This document shows, piece by piece, positions 38,039-49,944 of a stretch of DNA of 64,000 nt. Numbering within the stretch: position 1 is the first letter of the stretch; the number at the start of each line of letters is the position of its first letter. The translations under genes were made by a program, and so were the position numbers. Source of the stretch: Streptomyces sp. DG1A-41 (GTDB lineage Bacteria > Actinomycetota > Actinomycetes > Streptomycetales > Streptomycetaceae); the NCBI RefSeq assembly GCF_037055355.1, contig NZ_CP146350.1:930001-994000 (forward strand), read 5' to 3'. The notes under the pieces are model-generated. The model saw nothing but the letters and a program-made list of their open reading frames with translations, ran no database searches and was not told the origin of the DNA.

Positions 38039-39964
38039 ATGGCCACCGCTCCCCGTGCCCGGGAAACCGGCGCGCACCGCCGCAGGGCCGACCGCTCCCG
38101 CCGCAGCGACGCCCTCGACGCGGGGCGGAACACCCCCGCGCGCTGGGAGCGCGCGAGCCTGCTCGGCGTCCTCGCCGCCGCAGCGCTGCTCTACGGCTGG
38201 GGCCTGAACCACGCCGCCGTGCACCCCTACTACGGTGCGGCCATCCGCTCCATGGCCACCAGCCGGCGGGCGTTCCTCTTCGGCGGGCTGGACCCCAGCG
38301 GCACGATCAGCATCGACAAGACACCCGGCGGCTTCTGGCCCGACGCGGCCTCGGTGTGGCTCTTCGGCCCGCACACCTGGGCGGTGGCGCTGCCGCACGT
38401 GCTGGAGGGCGTGCTCACCATCTACGTGCTGCACCGGACGGTGCGCGCCTGGGCCGGGCCGCTGGCCGCCTTGATCGCGGCTCTGGCGCTCACCGCCACT
38501 CCCGTGACGGCGGCGCTCGACCGGGCCACCATCCCGGACGAGCTGCTCACCCTGCTGCTGGTGCTGGCCGCCGGGGCGCTCCTGACGGCGGCGCGCAGCG
38601 GACGGTTGCTGCCGCTGCTGGCTTGCGGCATGTGGGTCGGCCTGGCCTTCCAGGCGAAGATGATGCAGGCCTGGCTGCCACTGCCGGTCTTCGTGGCGGT
38701 TTACCTGCTGGCGGCCCCGGGCGGGGCGTTGCGTCGCGTCGGGCGGGCGGTCCTGCTGGGCGCCACCGCGCTGACGGTCTCCTCTTCGTGGCTGCTGCTG
38801 GTGCTGGCGACGCGCCCGGCCGACCGCCCCTACCTGGACGGCACCACCAACAACAGCCCCTTCACTCTGGTCTTCGGCTACAACGGCATCAGCCGCTTCG
38901 GCGGTGACGCCGGCGCGCTGGGAGCGGTGGCGGGCACGTCCGCCAGCCGCACCACGGGCAACACCGGGTGGGGGATGCTGGTCAACCACACCGTCGGCCC
39001 TCAGATCGCCTGGCTCCTGCCGCTGGCCGTGCTGGCGGCGCTGCTGGGGGTGCTGTGGCGGGCCGGGCAGCCGCGCGGCGACCTGGCGCGGGCCGGTTTC
39101 CTGCTCTGGGGCGGATGGCTGGCCCTGCACGTGGCCGTCTTCAGCACCTCCAACGGAAACCACGCTTACTACACCGCCGTCATCGCCCCCGCGCTCGCCG
39201 CGCTGAGCGGCGGCGGCCTGGCCACCTTCTGGCGGGAGTACCGGGCACCTCAGGCCGCCTGGCATCGCGCGGTACTGCCCGCGGCGATCGCGCTGACCTC
39301 GGGCTGGGCCCTACTGCAGGACGCACACACCCTCTTCGCCGCCCGGCTGCTGCCCGTGGTGGTGATGCTCGCCGTGTGCAGCGTAGCCGCGCTGTGCCAG
39401 CGCGGGCCGCGCACGGGTTCCCGGCAGCGGGCCTGGGCACTGGCCACCGGCGTCGCCGCCGTGCTCGTCCTCCCCACGGCCTGGGCGGTGTCCAGCACCG
39501 ACCCGCTCTACGCAGGAGCCGCCACCTCCCCCCTGGCCGGCCCGGTCGGCGGCAACTACGCCGGCCTGCACGGCCACGAGCCCGCCTTCAGCACCGGGCT
39601 TTCCACACCGAGCGCCCGCGACAAGGCCCTCCTCGCCTATCTGACGGCCCATCGGAGCGGCGAGAAGTACCTGCTGGCCACCCAGGCCGCGTACACCGCC
39701 GAGCCGCTGCTGCGAGCCGCTTCCGATCCGCTGCTGGTCATGGGCGGTTTCACCGGGCTGACACCCTTCCCGAACGCGGCGCGGCTGAGCACGCTGGTGG
39801 GCGAGCACCAGGTCCGCTACGCCATGCTGACGACCCAGCGTCCGAGCACCCCGGCGACCACCTGGGTCAAGGGCCACTGCTCACGCGTGTCCCCACGCGC
39901 ATACCAAGAGCGCCGGACGGACGGGAGTTTCACCCTCTACGACTGCCGTCCGACGGCCGGCTGA
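38039..39964 (+). CDS. GT39-type membrane glycosyltransferase (ArnT/PMT-like)
   Basis: 641 residues with about ten membrane helices. Conserved GT39 elements appear early: HPYYGAAIRSMATS, FLFGGLDPSGTISIDKTPGG and VWLFGPHTWAVALPHVLEG. The acidic loop, several extracytoplasmic loops and a soluble C-terminal domain (LLATQAAYTAEPLLRAASDP, VMGGFTG) match the actinobacterial family. It should move a sugar from a polyprenyl phosphate to an acceptor outside the membrane. It follows the NlpC/P60 gene by 54 bp in the polymer cluster and may decorate that polymer or a surface protein. It overlaps the convergent acyltransferase by 28 bases. Confidence 0.85.
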   Translation: MATAPRARETGAHRRRADRSRRSDALDAGRNTPARWERASLLGVLAAAALLYGWGLNHAAVHPYYGAAIRSMATSRRAFLFGGLDPSGTISIDKTPGGFWPDAASVWLFGPHTWAVALPHVLEGVLTIYVLHRTVRAWAGPLAALIAALALTATPVTAALDRATIPDELLTLLLVLAAGALLTAARSGRLLPLLACGMWVGLAFQAKMMQAWLPLPVFVAVYLLAAPGGALRRVGRAVLLGATALTVSSSWLLLVLATRPADRPYLDGTTNNSPFTLVFGYNGISRFGGDAGALGAVAGTSASRTTGNTGWGMLVNHTVGPQIAWLLPLAVLAALLGVLWRAGQPRGDLARAGFLLWGGWLALHVAVFSTSNGNHAYYTAVIAPALAALSGGGLATFWREYRAPQAAWHRAVLPAAIALTSGWALLQDAHTLFAARLLPVVVMLAVCSVAALCQRGPRTGSRQRAWALATGVAAVLVLPTAWAVSSTDPLYAGAATSPLAGPVGGNYAGLHGHEPAFSTGLSTPSARDKALLAYLTAHRSGEKYLLATQAAYTAEPLLRAASDPLLVMGGFTGLTPFPNAARLSTLVGEHQVRYAMLTTQRPSTPATTWVKGHCSRVSPRAYQERRTDGSFTLYDCRPTAG

Positions 39965-41085
39965 CCGGCGCGGTGTTCACGCCGGGCATACCTGCGCAGG
40001 AGCAGTCGTCTGGCCGGGCGTTCCACGCCCTCGTACAAGGCCCAGGACAACCCCAGCGCCACGGTGAACGCGACGACGGTGGTGGTCAGCGCCGGCAGCA
40101 CGCCGAAGTGCGGAGAGGTGCCGAGCAGGTCGGTGCCGATCCGCAGCACCAGGAGATGGATCATGTAGAAGGCGAAGGAGAGTTCGCCCAGCCTCACCAG
40201 CCTTCGGTGCCGCCACACCGAGGGAAGGCCACGTAGGTCGGCGACGGCCGCCGCCGGGATGAGCAGGGCGAAGCCGATGAGGGTGCAGGTGGTGGCCGGG
40301 TATCCGGCGGGGACGTGGGGGACGAGGAAGTAGCCGGTGATCGCCAGAGCGAGTGAGGCCTGCGGGCTGGGCCCGCGCCACTGGCCGAGACCGACGATGC
40401 GGGCGACAGCGGCACCGAGGACGAACTCGGGGAGCCGGGCCGCGGGGAAGGAGTAGAGCGGCTGGCCCAGCCAGTGGTGCGCGTCCGACCAGGCCAGCAC
40501 CAGCACCGCCAGCACCGAAACCCCGGCCAGGACGGCCGATCCCCGGGCTCCCAGGCGGCGCAGCCAGAGAGCCAGCAGCGGAAAGACGGCATAGAAAAAT
40601 GCCTCGCAGGCAAGCGACCAGCTGACGGGGTCCAGCGTCTGCCACCAGGGGCGCCACCAGGAATGCAACAGGAGCACATTGGCCAGTGCCTGATGCAGGG
40701 TGGGCTTCGTCTGATGGGCCAGGGTGAGGCTCATGAGCAGCGCGATCGCGGCGGTGACGAGGTGGACCGGATAGATCCGGGCGATACGCCGCCACCAGAA
40801 CGCCGGTGCTCGGTCGCCCGGCCGTGCGGACCACATCAGGACGAAGCCGGAGAGGATGAAGAAGAACGACACCCCGGTGGCCCCGGCCCCGAACCCCCAC
40901 GTCGCGATACGCCCGCCGGTACCCCCGAAATATCCGAAGTTGCGCACATGCAGCCCGAAGACCAGCAACGCCGCCATCCATCGCAGTCCCGTGAGCGACG
41001 GCAGTGAAGGCGCCGGAGTTGTGGAAGCGGCCTCGACTGCGGTCGCTGCGGCGGGCGGCGTCCGGGTTGCCCCGGCCGCCGCCAT
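39937..41085 (-). CDS. Acyltransferase family 3 membrane protein (OafA-like)
   Basis: 382 residues from ATG 41085 (a GTG directly before it is an alternative). Ten or so membrane helices. The family-3 start LPSLTGLRWMAALLVFGLHV contains the conserved R-x-x-A and the key His (LVFGLHVRN); FFFILSGFVLMWSARPGD and WWRRIARIYPVHLV follow, as in OafA, and the C-terminus has LSFAFYMIHLLVLR. It should O-acylate an envelope polysaccharide or glycolipid. It faces the GT39 gene. Confidence 0.9.
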   Translation of the reverse strand: MAAAGATRTPPAAATAVEAASTTPAPSLPSLTGLRWMAALLVFGLHVRNFGYFGGTGGRIATWGFGAGATGVSFFFILSGFVLMWSARPGDRAPAFWWRRIARIYPVHLVTAAIALLMSLTLAHQTKPTLHQALANVLLLHSWWRPWWQTLDPVSWSLACEAFFYAVFPLLALWLRRLGARGSAVLAGVSVLAVLVLAWSDAHHWLGQPLYSFPAARLPEFVLGAAVARIVGLGQWRGPSPQASLALAITGYFLVPHVPAGYPATTCTLIGFALLIPAAAVADLRGLPSVWRHRRLVRLGELSFAFYMIHLLVLRIGTDLLGTSPHFGVLPALTTTVVAFTVALGLSWALYEGVERPARRLLLRRYARREHRAGQPAVGRQS

Positions 41086-41360
41086 CACGTCACCCGCCGA
41101 GTGTTGTACATGTGCGGCATGCGCGTGAGCCTTGCCCGATCGTCGCCTTTCATTCCGGGCTCGTGGGGAGCATCACATCGGTGTGGGCCGTCCACTCGCC
41201 CTGTTCGGCAAGGGCCATTCTTTGATCATTGTTGACAGGACGAATGTGTTGGCCCGGCAGCCGCGAGGGCTAGCCTCGCCACGTCCGCACCCCCTGTACC
41301 CACCCCCCACCTGAGGTGGCGGACGCCCAAGTCCCCTTTGGCACTCAAGGAAGGACTCTG

Positions 41361-42866
41361 ATGGCACGCACCATCAGACGGTGGCTGCTCGCGGGGGTGG
41401 GAACCCTCAGCCTCGCGGCGGCGGGCGCCGTCCCCGCGATGAGCGCGGCCCACCAGGCCGCCTATCCGCGCGTACGGCCTGCCGTGGCCGACTACACACA
41501 GGTGACCACCAGCCAGACCCCACCCACTCAGTCGCAGTGTGCCTCCGCAGGACGCCGCTGCTTCACCCCACAGGCCATCCAGGCCGCCTACAACGTGGGC
41601 CCGCTGCACTCAGCCGGGGACGACGGACGCGGTCAGACGATCGCCGTCGTCGACTCCTACGGCAGCGACACCATGGCTCACGACCTGCATGTCTTCGACC
41701 GTGCATTCGGCATCGCGCCCATGTGCGGGGAGGAGGGCGTCAGCTGCGCGTCCGGCATGCCGACCTTCAGCGAGCTTCATCTACAGGGCTCGCCCGCCAC
41801 CAAAGCGCCGCCGTCCACGAGCAGCAGCCCCGGGCAGGAGGACAAGAGCGCGTGGGCACTGGAGGTGGCTCTTGACGTCGAGACCGCCCATGCCATGGCG
41901 CCCGGCGCCAACATCCTGCTGGTGACCACCCCCACCGCCGAGACCCTCGGGGTACAGGGCTTCCCCCAGATGATGGCCGCCGAGCAGTACGTCGTCGAGC
42001 ATCACCTCGCCACCGTCATCTCCCAGTCGTTCGCCTCCGCGGAAGGCGCCTTCGGCAGCGCCCAGTCGCTGGAGAAACTGCGCTACGCCTTCAAGTCGGC
42101 GGCACAGAACGGCGTCACCGTTCTCGGCTCGTCGGGTGACGACGGAAGCGCCGGCTCGGCCAAGACACCGGTGGGCCAGGGCGGGTCGACGCTCTCCGGT
42201 CCCGCTGTCGAGTGGCCGGCATCCGACCCGCTGGTCACCGGAGTGGGCGGCACGAACCTGTGCACCGACCCGGGCACAACCAGCGGCAGGGTCGTCGACA
42301 ACGCCTCCCCGCCGGGGGCTTGCCAGAACGCCCCCGGCCAGTCGGAGACCGGCTGGACCGGTTCCGGCGGCGGCTACAGCAGCGTCTTCGCCAAGCCGGA
42401 CTACCAGTCGGGCACGCTGCCGGCCGGCAGCACGGCCATCGGCGCCATGCGTGGCGTTCCGGACATCTCCCTGCAGGCGAGCCCGTCGACGGGAGCACTG
42501 GTGTACCTGTCCCTCCCGCCCGACGGCCAGAGCGGGCTGAAGTGCGGCAGCACACCGTGCAGCACGGGCTGGTACGACATCGGCGGCACGTCACTGGCGT
42601 GTCCTCAGTGGGCGGGCCTGGTCTCCATCGCCGCCCAGATCAACCACGGTGGACTCGGACGGATCAACCCGGCTCTGTACGAGCTCGCGTCCGACCCGGC
42701 CACCTACGCGGCCGACTTCAACGACGTCACCGTGGGCAACAACACCGCCGAGACGTCGGTCCCGGGCTATGCGGCCGGCGCGGGATGGGACCCCGTCACC
42801 GGACTGGGGACGCCGGACGCGGCGAAGCTCCTGCCCGACCTCGTCAGCGCCGTGCACGGCGGCTGA
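41361..42866 (+). CDS. S53-family (sedolisin) secreted peptidase
   Basis: 501 residues from ATG 41361, with AAGGAAGG upstream. Sec signal peptide at residues 1-29 (RWLLAGVGTLSLAAAGAVPA). The catalytic Glu and Asp are in AWALEVALDVETAHAMAPGA, and the Ser in GGTSLACPQWAGL, the sedolisin triad. An oxyanion Asp is likely in GSSGDDGS. Only a short pro-segment is seen (about 40 residues), shorter than the large N-terminal prodomain of many S53 enzymes, so it belongs to the short-pro Streptomyces type. Secreted, acid-active endopeptidase by family. Confidence 0.9.
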   Translation: MARTIRRWLLAGVGTLSLAAAGAVPAMSAAHQAAYPRVRPAVADYTQVTTSQTPPTQSQCASAGRRCFTPQAIQAAYNVGPLHSAGDDGRGQTIAVVDSYGSDTMAHDLHVFDRAFGIAPMCGEEGVSCASGMPTFSELHLQGSPATKAPPSTSSSPGQEDKSAWALEVALDVETAHAMAPGANILLVTTPTAETLGVQGFPQMMAAEQYVVEHHLATVISQSFASAEGAFGSAQSLEKLRYAFKSAAQNGVTVLGSSGDDGSAGSAKTPVGQGGSTLSGPAVEWPASDPLVTGVGGTNLCTDPGTTSGRVVDNASPPGACQNAPGQSETGWTGSGGGYSSVFAKPDYQSGTLPAGSTAIGAMRGVPDISLQASPSTGALVYLSLPPDGQSGLKCGSTPCSTGWYDIGGTSLACPQWAGLVSIAAQINHGGLGRINPALYELASDPATYAADFNDVTVGNNTAETSVPGYAAGAGWDPVTGLGTPDAAKLLPDLVSAVHGG

Positions 42867-42882
42867 ACTTCCGGCCCCAGCC

Positions 42883-42914
42883 GGGCATCGCGCCGCCGGC
42901 GCGGCGCGATGCCC
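42883..42914 (+). terminator. Long perfect hairpin after the S53 peptidase gene
   Basis: A 14-bp perfect stem, GGGCATCGCGCCGC (42883-42896) against its complement at 42901-42914, with a four-base loop. It begins 16 bp after the stop and lies between the convergent peptidase and feruloyl-esterase genes, so it could end both transcripts. No T run follows, which is common in Streptomyces. Confidence 0.65.
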
Positions 42915-42978
42915 GTTGCCACCTGGATCGGCCGGACGCCCCTGGACGGTCGTTACGACCTGTGGTGGTGCGGGCATG

Positions 42979-44349
42979 TCACTGGAACTGTGCGAAGAAC
43001 CTCCAGATCTCTGCTTTGGTCCAGGTGGCGACGCCGCTCTCGCCGGGGGAACCGTCGACCGGACCGGGTACGTGGCCTCCGTCGAACGCGGCCCACTGGA
43101 CCGGGTATCCGGCACTGCAGCCCGAGTAGGTGGTGGTGATGTGCGCTCGGCTGCCCGGCGCGGGCTCGAGCGGGCTCTGGGGGGTGCAGCCGTTGTTGCT
43201 GACGAATCTGTCGCGCAGGGACCGTCCTTGCGCGATGTGGAGGACGGAGTCGCTGATGCCGTGGATCCCGAAGTAGGCGATGGGCTGGGTGCCGCCGCTG
43301 CACCCGCTGATCTGAGCGCCGGAGATGACCGCGACGGCCCTGAAGACGTTCGCCCGGCTGCATGCGAGTGCGTAGCTCATACCGCCGCCCCAGCTGAATC
43401 CCGTGGCGAAACGCTGTGCCGTGTTGACACAGAGGCCGCCCTCGATGCGCCGGATCATGTCGTCGACGAAGGTGATGTCCTCACCGCCCGAATTGGCCCA
43501 GCCGTTGGCGAGGCCCTGGGGGGCGACGAGGATCGCGCTGTTGTGGGACTGTTCCTGTTGGCCGTAGTAGGACCAGGCGCTCCCGCTCGTGCCGCCCGAG
43601 GCGACCTCGCCGGCGGTTCCGCCCCGCCAGTGGAACGCGAAGATCAGCCGGTAGCGGTGGCTGTTGTCGTAGTTGGCGGGAACCCTGAGGATGAAGCTGC
43701 GGCTCTTGCCGCCGCTCTGAATCGTGTGCGTACCGCTCGCCAGAGTCGGGGCGCTGCCGCATCCGCCGCCGCCACCGGACGACAGCTTGATCATCTGCCA
43801 TTGCTGGTTGGCGCCGCCCCAGTCGGAGTACTGAACGACGTTGCCGCCGTCGACGGTGGAGGCGCCCTGCACCTCAACCGCCTTGCTGCTGGTGCGATTG
43901 ATCAGCCGGACGTGGCCCGCGTCGGAGTCGGCCAGGCGGAACTGCTGGTTGGCCCCGTTGTAATCGGCCCACTGCTGGATCGCCGCACCGTCTGCGGTCG
44001 AGGCGCCGGCCACGTCGAGAACCTTGCCCGAATGCCGGGCCTTGAGGCGGTAGAAACCGCCGCCGGAGTCCACGAACTGCCACTGCTGGTTGGCTCCGTC
44101 GTTGCGCGTCCACTGGCTGACCCGCGCGCCGTCGGCGGTGGACGCGCCAGAGAGGCCCAGCGCCTTGCCGCTGTTGCGATTGACCAGGACATACCAGGCA
44201 TTGGTGTCCACCGTCGCCGCCTCGGCGGGCGCCGGATTCACCGCGGCGAGCATGCCGATCGCGAGGGTCGCCGCCACCACGGCGGCTACCCGGGACCACC
44301 AGCGATGTCTGCATGGAGGGGCGGAGGAAGCCGCACCGTAGGTCTTCAT
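42979..44349 (-). CDS. Secreted CBM13-feruloyl esterase (CE1/LpqC-like)
   Basis: 456 residues: signal peptide (VAAVVAATLAIGMLAA, cleavage after AEAA about residue 44), an N-terminal ricin-type CBM13 at about 45-190 with three QW repeats (NQQWQFVD, NQQFRLAD, NQQWQMIK), a Gly linker, then an alpha/beta-hydrolase of the feruloyl esterase/PHB depolymerase type. Nucleophile in ATGFSWGGGMSYA, Asp in GISDSVLH, His in FDGGHVPGP. It would cut ferulate esters on arabinoxylan and is anchored to the polymer by the CBM. Its ATG lies 31 bp after the xylanase stop, so the two form an operon. Confidence 0.9.
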   Translation of the reverse strand: MKTYGAASSAPPCRHRWWSRVAAVVAATLAIGMLAAVNPAPAEAATVDTNAWYVLVNRNSGKALGLSGASTADGARVSQWTRNDGANQQWQFVDSGGGFYRLKARHSGKVLDVAGASTADGAAIQQWADYNGANQQFRLADSDAGHVRLINRTSSKAVEVQGASTVDGGNVVQYSDWGGANQQWQMIKLSSGGGGGCGSAPTLASGTHTIQSGGKSRSFILRVPANYDNSHRYRLIFAFHWRGGTAGEVASGGTSGSAWSYYGQQEQSHNSAILVAPQGLANGWANSGGEDITFVDDMIRRIEGGLCVNTAQRFATGFSWGGGMSYALACSRANVFRAVAVISGAQISGCSGGTQPIAYFGIHGISDSVLHIAQGRSLRDRFVSNNGCTPQSPLEPAPGSRAHITTTYSGCSAGYPVQWAAFDGGHVPGPVDGSPGESGVATWTKAEIWRFFAQFQ

Positions 44350-44380
44350 CGACTCACCCCTTCGTCTGCGGCGGGTCCCA

Positions 44381-46178
<1,798 letters not shown>

Positions 46179-47633
46179 ATGCGTCTGAGACGCTTACTCG
46201 CCGTCCTCGCGCCCCTGTTGCTCGTGGCCACCTTCCTCGGTGCCCAGCCAGCCGGCGCGGCGACCGTAGACCCCAACGCCTCCTATGTGCTGGTCAACCG
46301 CAACAGCGGCAAGGCCCTGGACGTCTACAACATGGCGACCGGCGACGGCGCCCGCATCACCCAGTGGACCAGGAACGATCAGAGCCAGCAGCAGTGGCAG
46401 TTCGTCGATTCCGGGGGCGGCTACTTCCGCATCACGTCCCGCCACTCGGGCAAGGTGCTGGACGTCCACAACTGGTCCACCGCGAACGGTGGCTCGATCG
46501 TCCAGTGGGCCGACCTGAACGCCACCAACCAGCAATGGCGGCTGGCCGACAGCCCGGACGGCTACGTGCGGCTCATCTCGCGCCACAGCAGCAAGGCCCT
46601 CGAAGTACAAGGCGCCTCCACCGCCGACAACGCGAACATCGTCCAGTACGACGACTGGGGCGGCACCAACCAGCAGTGGCAGCTCGTCAAGGTCGGCGGC
46701 GACAACCCCGGCACGTGCAGTCTTCCGTCGACATACCGCTGGACATCGACGGGCGCGCTGGCGCAGCCCAAGGCCGGGTGGGCCTCGCTCAAGGACTTCA
46801 CCGTCGTCCCCTACAACGGCAAGCATCTCGTCTATGCGACGACGCACGGCGCCGCGGGGACGGGAGTGGGCTGGGGTTCGATGAACTTCGGCCTGTTCAG
46901 CAACTGGCCGGAGATGGCCTCGGCCAGCCAGAACACGATGTCGAACTCCGTCGTGGCGCCCTCGCTCTTCTACTTCGCGCCGAAGAACATCTGGGTGCTC
47001 GCCTACCAGTGGGGAGGTGGGAGCGCCTTCTCCTACCGGACGTCGAGCGACCCCTCCAACCCCAATGGCTGGTCCGCACAGCAGGTGCTCTTCTCCGGAA
47101 GCATCACCGGCTCCGGCACCGGCCCCATCGACCAGACACTCATCGCTGACGGCCAGAACATGTACCTGTTCTTCGCCGGTGACAACGGCAAGATCTACCG
47201 GGCCAGCATGCCGATCGGGAACTTCCCGAGCAGTTTCGGCTCGACCTACACAACGATCATGAGCGATACCACGAACAACCTGTTCGAAGCCCCGCAGGTC
47301 TACAAGCTGCAGGGCCAGAACCGCTACCTCATGATCGTCGAGGCCATCGGCTCGCAGGGCCGCTATTTCCGTTCGTTCACGGCCACAAGCCTGAACGGCT
47401 CATGGACACCCCAGGCCGCGACCGAGAGCAACCCCTTCGCCGGCAAGGCCAACAGCGGCGCCACCTGGACCAACGACATCAGCCACGGCGAACTGATCCG
47501 CACCACTGCCGATCAGACCTTCACCGTCGATCCCTGCAACCTGCAGTTCCTCTACCAGGGACGCAGCCCCGACTCCGGCGGCGAGTACGGCCACTGGCCC
47601 TACCGCCCGGGTCTGCTGACACTGCGGCGCTGA
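46179..47633 (+). CDS. abfB: Secreted CBM13-GH62 alpha-L-arabinofuranosidase
   Basis: 484 residues from ATG 46179 (AAAGGAGTG upstream). Signal peptide cleaved after AGAA (about 28), N-terminal CBM13 at about 30-165 ([38 protein letters not shown]), then a GH62 domain to the end: catalytic Asp in [13 protein letters not shown], second Asp in [13 protein letters not shown] and Glu in [14 protein letters not shown]62 enzymes remove arabinose from arabinoxylan. Its CBM13 is strikingly close to that of the feruloyl esterase at 42979-44349. Works with the divergent xylanase on cereal xylan. Confidence 0.93.
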   Translation: MRLRRLLAVLAPLLLVATFLGAQPAGAATVDPNASYVLVNRNSGKALDVYNMATGDGARITQWTRNDQSQQQWQFVDSGGGYFRITSRHSGKVLDVHNWSTANGGSIVQWADLNATNQQWRLADSPDGYVRLISRHSSKALEVQGASTADNANIVQYDDWGGTNQQWQLVKVGGDNPGTCSLPSTYRWTSTGALAQPKAGWASLKDFTVVPYNGKHLVYATTHGAAGTGVGWGSMNFGLFSNWPEMASASQNTMSNSVVAPSLFYFAPKNIWVLAYQWGGGSAFSYRTSSDPSNPNGWSAQQVLFSGSITGSGTGPIDQTLIADGQNMYLFFAGDNGKIYRASMPIGNFPSSFGSTYTTIMSDTTNNLFEAPQVYKLQGQNRYLMIVEAIGSQGRYFRSFTATSLNGSWTPQAATESNPFAGKANSGATWTNDISHGELIRTTADQTFTVDPCNLQFLYQGRSPDSGGEYGHWPYRPGLLTLRR

Positions 47634-47673
47634 CGGCGTGACACGAGTCCGGCTCCGGTACGGAGCCGGTGTG

Positions 47674-47700
47674 GCGGGCTCGGCGGAAGGCCGAGCCCGC
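47674..47700 (+). terminator. Hairpin after the GH62 gene
   Basis: GCGGGCTCGGC (47674-47684) pairs perfectly with GCCGAGCCCGC (47690-47700) around a five-base loop, 40 bp after the stop. A weaker 8-bp inverted repeat precedes it at about 47649-47669. Confidence 0.6.
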
Positions 47701-47777
47701 CCGGGTCACGCGACAACGTCAGCGCGACACTGACCGGATACAGTGCGCGAGACGGCACCTGGTCAGGGAGGGGAAGC

Positions 47778-48998
47778 ATGACCCACACCAGCAACACCCG
47801 ACCCGCCGACAGCGAAGCGCAAGCTCCGCGGCAGAGCCGACTGCACCGCCTGATGCGCTACATCCCCCTGATCGCCCCCGTCCTGCTGTGGACCGTGCCC
47901 TGCTGGGTGCTCCTGCACACCGGCCAGCACTGGCCGCTGCCCGTCACGCTGGTCGGCACCGCCCTGTTCGCCCTCGGCCTCGTTGGCATGCCGCTCGCGA
48001 TGGCGCGCGGCCACGGCCGGCGGCAGCAGGACCGGGCGGCGATCGTCGGTGACACCCTGCTGGGCACCAGCTGGGTTCTGTTCACCTGGTCCGTTCTGCT
48101 CGGCATCCCCTTGCGGCTCGCCCTGACCGTGGCCGGCGTCGACGAGAGTCAGGACCGGGCCCGAATCGTCACTTGGGCCGTCCTCGGCATAACCGCCGTA
48201 CTACTCGCCTGGGGGTACGCCGAAGCCCGCCGCGTGCCGCGCGTGCGCCGACTCGATGTGCAACTCCCGCGGCTGGGTGCCGGGTTGGACGGCATCCGCG
48301 TCGTCCTCATCACCGACACCCACTACGGCCCGCTCGATCGCGCTCGCTGGTCGGCGCGGGTATGCGAGACGGTGAACACTCTGGAAGCCGACCTGGTCTG
48401 CCACACCGGCGACATCGCGGACGGCACGGCCGAACGCCGCCGCGCCCAGGCCGTCCCACTCGGTACCGTGCGGGCCACCCGGGCCCGTGTCTACGTCACC
48501 GGCAACCACGAGTACTACAGCGAGGCCCAGGGCTGGGTCGACCTGATGGGCGAGCTGGGCTGGGAGCCGCTGCGCAACCGCCACCTGCTGCTCGAACGCG
48601 GAGGCGACACCCTCGTGGTCGCCGGCGTGGACGACGTCACCGCCGAGTCCTCCGGCCTGGCAGGCCACCGCGCCCACCTCGCCGGAGCCTTGAACGGCGC
48701 CGACCCCGACCTACCCGTCCTGCTCTTGGCACACCAGCCCAAGTTCGTCGACCGGGCGGCAGCCGGCGGCGTCGACCTCCAACTCTCCGGTCACACCCAC
48801 GGCGGCCAGATCTGGCCCTTCCACCACCTGGTCCGCATCGACCAGCCCGCCCTCGCCGGCCTCAGCCACCACGGCACCCGCACCCTCCTCTACACCAGCC
48901 GCGGCACCGGCTTCTGGGGCCCGCCGTTCCGCGTCTTCGCCCCCAGCGAGATCACCCTGCTCGTGCTCCGCTCCCCGCACCTGCCCACCTCGCCGTAG
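47778..48998 (+). CDS. Membrane-anchored metallophosphoesterase
   Basis: 406 residues. Four membrane helices occupy about residues 28-155. The catalytic domain has all metal ligands: ITDTHYG, HTGDIADG, TGNHEYY, LLAHQP and SGHTHGGQIWP, the order of YkuE/YaeI-type phosphoesterases, which act on lipid or cell-envelope phosphate esters outside the membrane. A GGGAGGGGAAGC site precedes the ATG. It stands alone between the xylan cluster and the IS-bearing region. Confidence 0.9.
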   Translation: MTHTSNTRPADSEAQAPRQSRLHRLMRYIPLIAPVLLWTVPCWVLLHTGQHWPLPVTLVGTALFALGLVGMPLAMARGHGRRQQDRAAIVGDTLLGTSWVLFTWSVLLGIPLRLALTVAGVDESQDRARIVTWAVLGITAVLLAWGYAEARRVPRVRRLDVQLPRLGAGLDGIRVVLITDTHYGPLDRARWSARVCETVNTLEADLVCHTGDIADGTAERRRAQAVPLGTVRATRARVYVTGNHEYYSEAQGWVDLMGELGWEPLRNRHLLLERGGDTLVVAGVDDVTAESSGLAGHRAHLAGALNGADPDLPVLLLAHQPKFVDRAAAGGVDLQLSGHTHGGQIWPFHHLVRIDQPALAGLSHHGTRTLLYTSRGTGFWGPPFRVFAPSEITLLVLRSPHLPTSP

Positions 48999-49118
48999 CA
49001 CTGGGCGGGCCAGCACATCCGCTTGAAGCAGTCCACGAGCCGAGGGGTGCGGCGTCGACAGATGACCAGGCCCGTCTCGATGAGGACGAGATCCGGACCA
49101 TTCCCGGCCGGACCGCGT

Positions 49119-49871
49119 TCACCGATGAGCGGCCAGCACTGCCGCAAGGCCCTCTTGCAGATCTTTGACGAAGTACTCGGGAACCTCCAGCGACGGGAAA
49201 TGCCCGCCGGTTTCGGGCGACCTCCATCGGACGATCTGTCGGTACCGATCCTGTGCCCAGGGGCGCGGACACTTCTCGATGTCGCGGGGATACATAGTGA
49301 TTGCTGACGGGACGTCGACCCGAAGTTCGGGGTCCAGCGAGTTGTGGCTCTCGTAGTAGATGCGGGCTGCCGATGCGCCGGTCCGCGTCAGCCAATACAG
49401 GGTGACGTCGTCAAGAACCCTGTCTATGGAAATCTTCTCGAACGGGCTGTCTTCGGTGTCCGACCACTCGGCGAACTTGTCAAGGATCCAGGCAAGAAGC
49501 CCGACCGGTGAGTCGACGAGCGAGTAGCCGATGGTCTGCGGTCGGGTCGCCTGCTGCTTCGCGTACGCCGCACGGTGGCGCCAGAATTCGCTGGTTTCCT
49601 CGGTCCACTTGCGCTCGACCGCCGTCAGCCCGTCCGTTGTCAACCCGGGCGGCGCCTCCGCGAACAATGTGTGGATGCCGAGAACGTGCGCCGGGAACCT
49701 GCCGCCGAGAACCGTGGTGATATTGCCTCCCCAGTCGCCGCCGTGGGCTGCGAACTTGCTGTAGCCGAGCCTTCCCATCAGTTCCACCCATGCGGCGGCG
49801 ATCTTTTCGGTTCCCCACCCGGTGGTGGCCGGCTTGTCGCTGTACCCAAAGCCTGGTAGCGACGGGACCAC
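49119..49871 (-). pseudogene. Epoxide hydrolase, C-terminal part (cut by the IS element)
   Basis: 251 codons encoding the alpha/beta-hydrolase core of an epoxide hydrolase: PSLPGFGYSDKPATTGWGTE, the nucleophile Asp in AAHGGDWGGNI, and the late His in GGHFPSLEVPE. It begins directly at the target-site duplication, in the same frame as the N-terminal part at 51218-51637. Without the IS the two parts give a 390-residue protein of normal length. The GTG at 49871 could in principle start a truncated product, but the N-terminal domain and the HGWPGS loop would be missing. Confidence 0.9.
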
Positions 49872-49874
49872 GAC
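49872..49874. repeat. Target-site duplication, left copy (GAC)
   Basis: GAC here and GAC at 51218-51220 flank the IS element. The joined gene reads FHV-VVPSLPG when one copy is counted. Three-base duplications fit IS3-family insertion. Confidence 0.75.
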
Positions 49875-49944
49875 GGGACCTGTCCCCGGAGGGTGGACAC
49901 CTCTGAGCCCGGCCCCGCCAGGGGCCGGGTAGGAGGGATCTCTT

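Noticed and set aside
41221..41360. TTGACA at 41232-41237 as the -35 box of the S53 peptidase promoter
   Set aside because: No acceptable -10 box at 16-19 bases; the TAGCCT at 41271 is 33 bases away. A promoter is expected here but cannot be defined.
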